Assembly (NCBI GenBank): GCA_017632345.1
Contig: JAGBRL010000020.1
Location: 1 to 45,019, forward strand
Origin: Paludibacteraceae bacterium
GTDB lineage: Bacteria; Bacteroidota; Bacteroidia; Bacteroidales; Paludibacteraceae
Direction of reading: 5' to 3'
DNA length: 45,019 nt
Both the position numbers and the translations under genes were made by a program. This document shows, in pieces, positions 1 to 6,612 of this stretch; position 1 is the stretch's first letter; every line of letters begins with the position of its first letter. Below the pieces are notes generated by a model. It was not told the DNA's origin. It was given only the letters and a program-made list of their open reading frames with translations, and made no database searches.

Positions 1-807
1 ACCCTCGGCTAAACCTTTCGCTCTGCCCTCTTCCCAACCTTCGGCGATGCCTTCGTTCTTTGCCGTGAGCATGACGTTAAACCAGTCGAGGTAATTCTTA
101 AGGTTCTCCTCGTAGTCATAGCGCTCGGTCTCCGAAAACGCGGCAATCTCAGCAACATCAAAGAATTTCTTAAAGATGCCCTCCGTCAGAGCGGCGGGCT
201 TGTCCTGCAGCCTGTGCAGGTTCTTGATCACGTAGAGCCATTTGTCTATGAAGGTGTCCAGCTCCGACTCCTCCTTCCTGAATTTGGGCATCTCTATAAA
301 GATGAAGTTCAGATTTTCGTTAAAAACATCGTTATCCTCGTCCTTCAGCCCGACCTTGGTAATCACCCTGCCCGACTTTTCCGGAGACTCGTCCATCATA
401 AAGTCTAGAATGCCAACCACATAGACCGGAGACAGCTTGTAGTTCCACGAGACGCTCCCCTTTGACCCCTTCTGTCCCTGCTCCTGAATGGCGAACGACG
501 AATAGTAAAGGGCACGGTCTCTGAAATTGTCCTGCTTCGCCTTCTGCATCTCAACGATAAAACGCTCGCCGTTCTTTGTCTGGCAATAGACATCATAAAC
601 CGCGCGGCGCTCGTTATTGCTGAAGCCAAGCCTTTCCGTGTTAAAATATGTGAGGTCCGCAATCTCCCTGTCGCCATCAAGAGCGAGCAGGGCGTTCAGG
701 AAACTGATCAGCAGGTCCTTGTTCGTCTCCGTTCCGAAAAACTTCTTGAAGGCGAAATCCGTATAGAAATTTATGTAGCGGCTGAGCGCCGTTCCAGGTA
801 TGCACAT
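1..807 (-). CDS. Rpn family / PD-(D/E)XK nuclease family transposase-like protein, 3' end cut
   Basis: The reading frame is open from the ATG at 805-807 to the left edge, giving 269 residues with no stop. The N-terminus (about residues 10-40) has the family pattern TDFAFKKFFGTE followed by LLISFLNALL. A nuclease core follows at about residues 60-95, with an Asp in the AVYDVYC strand and then a Glu and Gln in FIVEMQ. The visible end is Glu/Gly-rich (GIAEGWEEGRAKGLAEG), as is usual for the tail of these proteins. Known members (Rpn, PF12784-like) are DNA endonucleases linked to RecA-independent recombination and occur in many copies in Bacteroidota. The gene is monocistronic as far as can be seen. 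Its role here is inferred only. Confidence 0.85.
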   Translation of the reverse strand, partial: MCIPGTALSRYINFYTDFAFKKFFGTETNKDLLISFLNALLALDGDREIADLTYFNTERLGFSNNERRAVYDVYCQTKNGERFIVEMQKAKQDNFRDRALYYSSFAIQEQGQKGSKGSVSWNYKLSPVYVVGILDFMMDESPEKSGRVITKVGLKDEDNDVFNENLNFIFIEMPKFRKEESELDTFIDKWLYVIKNLHRLQDKPAALTEGIFKKFFDVAEIAAFSETERYDYEENLKNYLDWFNVMLTAKNEGIAEGWEEGRAKGLAEG

Positions 808-836
808 AATACTTTTTTTGTTGTGTTAATCTGCCG

Positions 837-868
837 CAAAGGTAGTACATTTTTTGATTTTTGACAAG
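837..868 (-). promoter_or_regulatory. Putative Bacteroidota promoter for the Rpn-type gene
   Basis: On the minus strand TACCTTTG (837-844) fits the -7 consensus TAnnTTTG. A CTTG lies 20 nt upstream (865-868), close to the -33 TTTG. The start codon would be about 25 nt from the predicted transcription start. Only the -7 element is exact. Confidence 0.5.
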
Positions 869-909
869 GATACGGGCCGGCTATCTTTCCTTACGCAACA
901 ATAGAAAAC

Positions 910-949
910 AGAAAAACGTGCCAGAAATACAATATCGCAATCTGACACG
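910..949 (-). terminator. Intrinsic terminator after the aro operon
   Basis: On the minus strand CGTGTCAG pairs with CTGGCACG (8 bp, one G-U; arms at 942-949 and 917-924) and is followed by a T-rich run. It lies just downstream of the aminotransferase stop at 973. Confidence 0.7.
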
Positions 950-972
950 CCTTATTTCACATCTGCCAATTA

Positions 973-2280
973 TCAATGATTAGCCTTGAAAGCCTTTAGT
1001 CTAGTCTCCAATTCTGCATACTGGTGCTCCTTGATAAACGAAGTGCAAGCACGCAGACCCTCCTGCAAACTGCCGGTAGTCTGCAAAGAGATTGCGCTGA
1101 CACCGTAGAACAGCAGTTCCTTCATCAGCTCGCCTCCAGTCATTCCCGGATAGCTTATAGTGAAGTAAAAGCCATCGCCCACAGGCACATCCAAATCCTT
1201 ATCATAAAGAATTTCAAAACCATTCGCAAGGAAAATCTCCTTCAGTCTCTTAGCCCTTCTGCCGTACTCCTTCACACCTTCCACAAAGTCAAACTTGCCG
1301 TCGCTAGCCGCCTTCATCATAGCTGCAAGAGCATACTGAACAGAGTGAGCCGTACCTGAAGACAAGCAATAAAGCACACGGTTCACAAACACCTTACCAA
1401 ACTCGCCTATACCATAGCGTTCCTTCAGCCCGTCAAAAACACGGTTATAAAGCTTGTCAGAAATAGCAACAACCCCAATACGCTGACCAGCATAGCTAAA
1501 CGCCTTAGAACCAGAAATCAGCAACACGTAGTTATCTGTATATTTAGCAACCGACGGCTGGAACGGAGCCTCGAACGGTTTGCTCAAATCCTTGCGGAAG
1601 TCCATCGCAAAATAAGCCAAGTCTTCCATAACAATAACATCATACTTGGTTGCAAGTTCGCCAATACCTTTCAGCTCATCATCAGTAAGGCAAACCCAAG
1701 CCGGGTTGTTCGGATTTGAATAAATGATATTGCAGATATTCCCCTCCTTCAGATAAGACTCAATCTTGTCTATAAGTTTCTGGCCTCTAAACTCAAACAT
1801 GTCAAACGACTTGCACTTCAGACCAAGCACTGTGAGCTGATTCTTCTGCACAGGGAAACCCGGATCTATGAAAAGCACAGTGTCCTTCTTAGGGTCGCAC
1901 TGGCCAGAAACAAGGAACGACGCGTAAGTACCCTGCATAGAGCCGGATACAGGCACACACCCCTGCGGTTCCACATCAACATCGATAAAAGCCTTCACAA
2001 AACGAGAAGACTCATTCTTCAAGTCCGGATGACCGTCGAGCATAGGATATATCTGAGCCACACCATTTTTAAGAGCATCAATCTCTGCGTTCACACCGAT
2101 ATCCGAAGGTTTCAGTCCCGGAACGCCCATCTCCATGCGCACAAATTTATCGCCAGTAAGCGACTCTATCTTGTTAGTTATAGCGACAATCTCACGTATA
2201 GTCGCCTTGTTAAAGTCCGGAAGATTAAAGCTGTCTATAACAGATTTAACCACCTCATAATTTATAGGAGTCTCCACCAT
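973..2280 (-). CDS. Pyridoxal-phosphate-dependent class I/II aminotransferase
   Basis: A 435-residue fold-type I aminotransferase. Visible active-site features are the NPNNP loop (about residues 189-193), the cofactor-binding Asp in VIVMEDLAY (about D220), and the Schiff-base lysine in SGSKAFSYAGQRIG (about K259), which matches the class I signature S-x-S-K-x5-[GA]-x-R-x-G. Length is normal for the family. It is the last gene of the aroB-aroA-acetyltransferase operon, 19 nt after the acetyltransferase stop and before a terminator. The context suggests transamination of an aromatic amino acid (tyrosine or phenylalanine from its 2-oxo acid), but the sequence alone does not fix the substrate; aspartate or another 2-oxo acid is possible. 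The enzyme class is clear and the substrate is inferred. Confidence 0.9.
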   Translation of the reverse strand: MVETPINYEVVKSVIDSFNLPDFNKATIREIVAITNKIESLTGDKFVRMEMGVPGLKPSDIGVNAEIDALKNGVAQIYPMLDGHPDLKNESSRFVKAFIDVDVEPQGCVPVSGSMQGTYASFLVSGQCDPKKDTVLFIDPGFPVQKNQLTVLGLKCKSFDMFEFRGQKLIDKIESYLKEGNICNIIYSNPNNPAWVCLTDDELKGIGELATKYDVIVMEDLAYFAMDFRKDLSKPFEAPFQPSVAKYTDNYVLLISGSKAFSYAGQRIGVVAISDKLYNRVFDGLKERYGIGEFGKVFVNRVLYCLSSGTAHSVQYALAAMMKAASDGKFDFVEGVKEYGRRAKRLKEIFLANGFEILYDKDLDVPVGDGFYFTISYPGMTGGELMKELLFYGVSAISLQTTGSLQEGLRACTSFIKEHQYAELETRLKAFKANH

Positions 2281-2299
2281 AATTTTATCTGAAAAAAAA

Positions 2300-2839
2300 T
2301 TACACTTTATCTTCTTTTATATTTATCAACTGATACACCGCGACAGACCTGAAACATCCGTCAGCCCAAACCCAGTCCTTCAGCACTCCAGCACGTTCAA
2401 AGCCTGCGCGTTCAAACAGTTTCAGGCTCGCCACATTATCCACATCTATCTTACAATGCAGCTGCCGAAGATTCAGATGCCCAAAGACATAATCAACGAG
2501 CAGACTCAACGCGGCTGAAGCCAAACCTCTTCGCTGAAAGTCAGGCACGACAAAAACCCCTACACCGGCACGTTTGCTCATAGGGTCAAAATCAAACAGA
2601 TCTATCGTACCTACAACCTCATCAGACCCTTTCAGTTCAATCATCAGCCTCAGCTGCCCAGTGACAAAAATGCCTTTCAGCTCATTTTCTATATATGCCT
2701 TTAGAGCATTTTGCGAATACGGAGCAACAAATTCGCTCACACCCCACAGCAGCGGGTCATTCTCCCACCTATAGAGAAAACCCAAGTCGCCCGGCTCAAG
2801 CTGCCGCAACCGCAATTCGTCATTACACAAATACGCCAT
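2300..2839 (-). CDS. GNAT family N-acetyltransferase (RimJ/RimL or SpeG-like)
   Basis: A 179-residue acetyltransferase of the GNAT fold. The N-terminus (LRLRQLEPGDLGFLYRWEND) is typical of the RimJ/RimL/SpeG-like subgroup. The acetyl-CoA-binding loop is seen as VVPDFQRRGLASAAL at about residues 105-120, and NVASLKLFERAGFERAG near residue 150 is the usual last motif. I chose the ATG at 2837-2839, which begins 2 nt after the aroA stop codon; a GTG two codons upstream overlaps that stop. It sits between aroA and the aminotransferase in one operon. The acceptor (protein N-terminus, polyamine, amino acid or antibiotic) cannot be told from sequence, and nothing ties it to the shikimate pathway except position. 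Confidence 0.85.
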   Translation of the reverse strand: MAYLCNDELRLRQLEPGDLGFLYRWENDPLLWGVSEFVAPYSQNALKAYIENELKGIFVTGQLRLMIELKGSDEVVGTIDLFDFDPMSKRAGVGVFVVPDFQRRGLASAALSLLVDYVFGHLNLRQLHCKIDVDNVASLKLFERAGFERAGVLKDWVWADGCFRSVAVYQLINIKEDKV

Positions 2840-2841
2840 AC

Positions 2842-4074
2842 TCACACCTCAGTCAAATCAAACCCAAAGTCCTTCAGATGAGTCCAATACTCAGGATAAG
2901 ACTTCGACACCACAGCGGGGTCGTCTATCCTCACTTCTCCAAACTTAACAGCAAGAGGAGCAAAAGCCATAGCCATGCGATGGTCTTTATAAGTCATCAC
3001 CACCGGCTTATCATCAGCCTCGCAACGCTCTCCGCTCCAAGCCAAGGCACCCTCTTTCGGTTCAAAAAGTACATACCCGAACTTGCGAAGTTCCGCAATA
3101 AGCGCCACAATTCGGTCAGTCTCCTTAATCTTCAAACTCTGCAATCCTTCAAAATTGAACGTCACGCCCAGAGCGCAGCAAGCAGCCACGACAGTCTGAG
3201 CCAAGTCCGGCTGCTCAACAAAATCATATTCCAAAAACTTGACAACCTTTCTGTCTCTTTTCAGAAGCAAACCATCTTTTTCGAAGACGGAAGAAACACC
3301 AAGATTTTCAAATATATTCACAACCGCAGAGTCGCCCTGCACACTATCGCAAAAAAGCCCCGGAAGAAGAATCTCTGCAGAACCTTCCGCCAAAGCGCAA
3401 ATCTGAAACCAATATGACGAAGCAGACCAGTCCGACTCAACCATGAAATCTATCGGTTTATAATCTTGCTTTTCGACCTTTATTTCATTGCCAGTCCAGG
3501 AAGACTCTATACCGAACTGCCTCATCAGGCTCAAAGTCATCTTTATGTAGGGCTTTGATATAATGTTTCCAGTCAGACGCAACACAAGGCCGTTTTTCAT
3601 GACCGGAGCAATCATCAAAAGCGCCGATATATACTGGCTGCTCACGCCTCCGTCGAGTTCAATCACGCCTCCGTCGAGAGGCTTGCCCGATATTTTCAGC
3701 GGCGGAAAACCATCTTTCTCCAAATACGAAACATCTGCACCAACAGAATTCAGAGCATCTACAAGGATACGTATTGGACGCTCCTTCATGCGTGTGCTGC
3801 CGGTTGTTACCCACTCGCCCTCCCTGTTTGCAAGGAAGGCCGACAAGAAACGCATTGCAGTTCCAGCCGCGCCAATATCAAAAACAGAATCATCCGCGCT
3901 AAGCGCAGCGACAAGCACATCCGTGTCGTCGCACTTTGCCAAGTTAGAAACACGTCCGCCACCATTAGCCAACGCATTCATTATCAAAATTCTGTTACTT
4001 ATGCTTTTAGACGCAGGAAGAGGCTGTTTGCTCACTCCTGAAAGTCTATTGCTATAATTTACAATGTATTGCAC
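2842..4074 (-). CDS. aroA: 3-phosphoshikimate 1-carboxyvinyltransferase (EPSP synthase)
   Basis: The sixth shikimate-pathway enzyme, joining phosphoenolpyruvate to shikimate 3-phosphate in the cytoplasm. Diagnostic motifs are present: LPASKSISNR near the N-terminus (substrate-binding Lys, Ser and Arg), GAAGTAMRFLSA, GSTRMKERPI, KIKETDRI and YKDHRMAMAFA with its conserved Asp-His-Arg. The GTG at 4072-4074 starts MQYIVNYSN and gives 410 residues, close to the usual length. The frame continues upstream to a TTG at 4101, which would start 1 nt after the aroB stop but adds an atypical hydrophobic stretch. The stop lies 2 nt before the acetyltransferase ATG. It is transcribed with aroB. Confidence 0.95.
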   Translation of the reverse strand: MQYIVNYSNRLSGVSKQPLPASKSISNRILIMNALANGGGRVSNLAKCDDTDVLVAALSADDSVFDIGAAGTAMRFLSAFLANREGEWVTTGSTRMKERPIRILVDALNSVGADVSYLEKDGFPPLKISGKPLDGGVIELDGGVSSQYISALLMIAPVMKNGLVLRLTGNIISKPYIKMTLSLMRQFGIESSWTGNEIKVEKQDYKPIDFMVESDWSASSYWFQICALAEGSAEILLPGLFCDSVQGDSAVVNIFENLGVSSVFEKDGLLLKRDRKVVKFLEYDFVEQPDLAQTVVAACCALGVTFNFEGLQSLKIKETDRIVALIAELRKFGYVLFEPKEGALAWSGERCEADDKPVVMTYKDHRMAMAFAPLAVKFGEVRIDDPAVVSKSYPEYWTHLKDFGFDLTEV

Positions 4075-4102
4075 GTTACAAAAAAAAATTACTTTATTCA
4101 AA

Positions 4103-5164
4103 TTACAAACCTACGGAGTCCCGATAAAAATCCAACGCCTCAAAAATATCTTTCTTTTCAACATTTACATTGATTTCCACCTCACCAACATCTTTCAGCA
4201 AAGTAAACAAGATACGTCCGTCGCCTTCATTCTTTTTGTCGTGCGTCATCAGCTCATATAGCAGCTCGTACTGTTTGCAAGAGATGTTCAGCACTCCGTA
4301 ATTTGACTTTATAAGCCCTACAGCCTGCTGGAGCACAGAGCTCGGGAAACCGCACTTTTTGTAAGAGAGGTAGAGTTCCGCAATCAGTCCCCACGCAACC
4401 GCATAGCCGTGAAGCACCGCCTTTGACTGCATCGCGTAGCTTTCAAAAGCATGCCCTACAGTATGTCCAAGATTCAGCGACTTACGCACATTCATCTCAT
4501 AAGGATCTTTCTCCACGATCATTTCCTTCACATTTATAGACTCTTTAAGAAGATGAGGTAGTTTCTGATAATCAATATCATGCAAATCAAACGCCAAAAT
4601 ATTTCTCCAAACAGCATCATTAGAAATAAGACCGTGCTTAATCATCTCCGCATACCCGGAAAGAAAATTCTCTCTGTCCAGCGTCTTGAAAAAATTAACG
4701 TCGATAACAACAGACTTGGACGGATTAATCACTCCAATCTCGTTCTTCAAACCATTAAAGTTGATGCCAGTCTTTCCGCCTACCGCCGCATCCACAGCGC
4801 CGAGCAGAGTTGTCGGAACGTTTATGTACTCCATTCCGCGTTTGAATGTCGAAGCTGCAAATCCGCCAAGGTCGGTCACCATTCCGCCGCCCACATTAAT
4901 CATGAGCGACTTGCGCGAAGCCCCGTTATTGCAAAGAAATGTCCACACAGAAGCAAGAGCCTCCAGCGACTTATGGTCATCATTAGCCTTAATCTCAACA
5001 ACCTTTACATCTTTGAAAAAATCGTCAGCTTTTATCTTTGGCAGACAAAGCCCCTTAGTGTTTTCATCAACAAGGATAAATACAGAATCAGCACTCCACC
5101 CCGAACACTCTCGACGCAAGTCCGAAACTATATCGTCCGATATGTAAACATTCTGGAAATCCAT
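4103..5164 (-). CDS. aroB: 3-dehydroquinate synthase
   Basis: The second shikimate-pathway enzyme, an NAD- and zinc-dependent cyclisation of DAHP to 3-dehydroquinate. The protein shows VDENTKG, the glycine-rich NAD-binding INVGGGMVTDLGGF, VPTTLLGAVDAAVGGKTGIN, the zinc-ligand Glu in SGYAEMIKHG, and zinc-ligand histidines in NLGHTVGHAFES and VLHGYAVAWG. Starting at the ATG 5162-5164 gives 353 residues. The frame extends to a TTG at 5185, but that lies inside the likely -7 promoter element, so the ATG is preferred. It is the first gene of the operon. The first shikimate enzyme and the remaining steps are not in this window. Confidence 0.95.
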   Translation of the reverse strand: MDFQNVYISDDIVSDLRRECSGWSADSVFILVDENTKGLCLPKIKADDFFKDVKVVEIKANDDHKSLEALASVWTFLCNNGASRKSLMINVGGGMVTDLGGFAASTFKRGMEYINVPTTLLGAVDAAVGGKTGINFNGLKNEIGVINPSKSVVIDVNFFKTLDRENFLSGYAEMIKHGLISNDAVWRNILAFDLHDIDYQKLPHLLKESINVKEMIVEKDPYEMNVRKSLNLGHTVGHAFESYAMQSKAVLHGYAVAWGLIAELYLSYKKCGFPSSVLQQAVGLIKSNYGVLNISCKQYELLYELMTHDKKNEGDGRILFTLLKDVGEVEINVNVEKKDIFEALDFYRDSVGL

Positions 5165-5182
5165 ACTTTTGTAATTTTTCGA

Positions 5183-5190
5183 CAAATTTA
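5183..5190 (-). promoter_or_regulatory. Putative -7 element for the aroB operon
   Basis: TAAATTTG on the minus strand matches TAnnTTTG exactly, 18 nt upstream of the aroB ATG. No TTTG is seen at the expected -33 distance, so support is partial. The rest of the 204-nt gap up to the next gene (5165-5368) is AT-rich with nothing else recognised. Confidence 0.4.
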
Positions 5191-5368
5191 AGAAAAAGAT
5201 ACGAGTTTGATAAAAAAACTAACGAATCATTTGCAGGCAACTTTAATAATTTACGATTTGCAAATCAACACGCCGCATTTGTCAGCTAAATTCGAAGCAA
5301 AATTCATAAATTACATTTTGAAAATTTCACACTCTGAAATTAGTCCCGGACGCTTTTCTAAATTATCT

Positions 5369-6364
5369 CTACCTATGATTCTCTTCAGAAACCTCTTCAG
5401 ACATAAACTCTCTAAAACCCTTCCAATATCGCACTTTATACAGCTTTAGCAAACTGTCCAAACGTTCGTCCAACACCTTGTCGTGCTTTTTCACCTTAAA
5501 CTCCTCCTTTATCCGTCCGTTTTCAACAAGATACACCTCATAAGAATACCCTAAAACGACAGGAGCCCACACCTTCTCACAAACCAGAAACAGACCATTC
5601 AAAGATGTGGCAGGCTCCATTTTTTCATTCAAGCCAACCTTGCTGCCCAACGTTTCGTTTCCCTCTTTGTCGTATAATTTTATATCTGCCAAGTAAAACA
5701 TATTATTTTTCTTTTCCCACACTGCCGTATAACGGTATATCTCATGATCAATGCAAAACCGGCTAAACTGATTTCTATCCTTCATCAAGAACAGTGGTTC
5801 TCCTGTCGCCTGCCAAACAAACTTCTTGCCGTCCAGCTCATTTGTTTTTGAACGATAAAATAGCGACTCATAAATTTCGCTCCTGACACACAAAGGAGAT
5901 GATTTCCCCGAAAAATCACGTGCAGAAACACAACCCTCGCTACGCCGCACAACCCTGCCCTTTTCTATTTCAAAAAGATACGAGCAGTCTGAGTATCTCT
6001 CTTCCACGGCACTCAAAACTCCTGTGAAAAATGTGCACGGCTTGGACTTGAGCGATGCGGACAAACTGTCAATCGTCTCTTTGCAGGGGGAACGGACCGC
6101 ATATCTATCTATCGACACCAGATACAAAGAATCATTCTCCACCTTCCATGTAGCCACCGCCCCTCTATAAAGCCCGGTCCATACAAAAGGACATAGACAG
6201 TACAAGCCATTTATCCTGCCAAAATCCACAATCAGCGAATTAGACGTTTGATCCAGCAAATACTTTTTCCCTTCGACAATCAGCGTGTCTCTCATTTGTA
6301 CTGTAGCATGGACTCCATTTGCAAAAAGAAGAGAGAAAAGCATGTAAATGATTACCCTTTTCAT
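5369..6364 (-). CDS. Secreted protein of unknown function
   Basis: I do not recognise this family. Starting at the ATG 6362-6364 gives 331 residues with a clear signal peptide (MKRVIIYMLFSLLFANGVHA). The frame runs 8 codons further to a TTG inside an AT-rich region that carries a TAnnTTTG-like element (6386-6393), which favours the ATG. The mature part has seven or eight cysteines, many aromatic residues and beta-strand-like stretches. It seems to hold two related halves: each begins with a ...GKKYLLDQ / GKKFVWQ... type segment and includes a ...TW.VENDSLYLVSID / AVWEKKNNMFYLADI... type segment. The C-terminus is charged (SEEVSEENHR). No lipobox and no T9SS tail are visible, so a periplasmic location is the simplest reading. 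It stands alone, divergent from uvrA. Confidence 0.75.
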   Translation of the reverse strand: MKRVIIYMLFSLLFANGVHATVQMRDTLIVEGKKYLLDQTSNSLIVDFGRINGLYCLCPFVWTGLYRGAVATWKVENDSLYLVSIDRYAVRSPCKETIDSLSASLKSKPCTFFTGVLSAVEERYSDCSYLFEIEKGRVVRRSEGCVSARDFSGKSSPLCVRSEIYESLFYRSKTNELDGKKFVWQATGEPLFLMKDRNQFSRFCIDHEIYRYTAVWEKKNNMFYLADIKLYDKEGNETLGSKVGLNEKMEPATSLNGLFLVCEKVWAPVVLGYSYEVYLVENGRIKEEFKVKKHDKVLDERLDSLLKLYKVRYWKGFREFMSEEVSEENHR

Positions 6365-6479
6365 ACGAAAGACATTAAATTTTCGCAAAAATAAAAAAAC
6401 ATCAAAAAACCTTAATGAAAAATCACTTCATTTTGCAAATAAACACATCCTTTATAATTAACACCTTAATTAAAATCAC

Positions 6480-6612
6480 TATCTTCGCAGAATAATAAGG
6501 AGTTGGAGCAATGGAGTACAAAAAACTCCTTGCAGCACAGAGTCCGGAGCGAGCAAGCAAATATCAGAGACGCTGCTGCCGAACGCCATTAACGTAGAAT
6601 TGACATCGGAAG
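6480..6612 (+). promoter_or_regulatory. Structured 5' leader of uvrA
   Basis: A near-consensus -7 element TATCTTCG (6480-6487) would start transcription at about 6494, and no TTTG is seen at the -33 position. The leader then holds a perfect 8-bp inverted repeat AAGGAGTT/AACTCCTT (6497-6504 and 6524-6531, 19-nt loop) and a second stem GCAGCA/TGCTGC (6532-6537 and 6574-6579). The first arm contains the only good Shine-Dalgarno sequence here, which the hairpin would hide. The pairings are seen directly; a regulatory role is inferred. Confidence 0.4.
6511..6597 (+). CDS. Possible 28-residue leader peptide ORF upstream of uvrA
   Basis: An ATG at 6511, with AAGGAG ending 9 nt upstream, opens a frame of 28 codons closed by TAG at 6595-6597, 15 nt before the uvrA ATG. 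The predicted peptide is MEYKKLLAAQSPERASKYQR followed by RCCRTPLT, which is basic and has two adjacent cysteines. The strong ribosome site is unusual for this genome and lies in the left arm of a hairpin whose right arm is inside the ORF. It could be a translated regulatory upstream ORF or chance coding within a structured RNA. There is no homology evidence. Confidence 0.3.
   Translation: MEYKKLLAAQSPERASKYQRRCCRTPLT

Noticed and set aside
2695..3417. A 240-codon plus-strand frame opposite aroA and the acetyltransferase
   Set aside because: It lies fully against two well-supported genes and has a low-complexity Ser/His/Arg composition typical of an antisense shadow.
6538..6566. Resemblance of CAGAGTCCGGAGCGAGCAAGC in the uvrA leader to the SRP RNA helix 8 core
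   Set aside because: The closing C-G pair under the tetraloop would be C-C, and the flanks do not form the long SRP hairpin, so it is not a 4.5S RNA gene.
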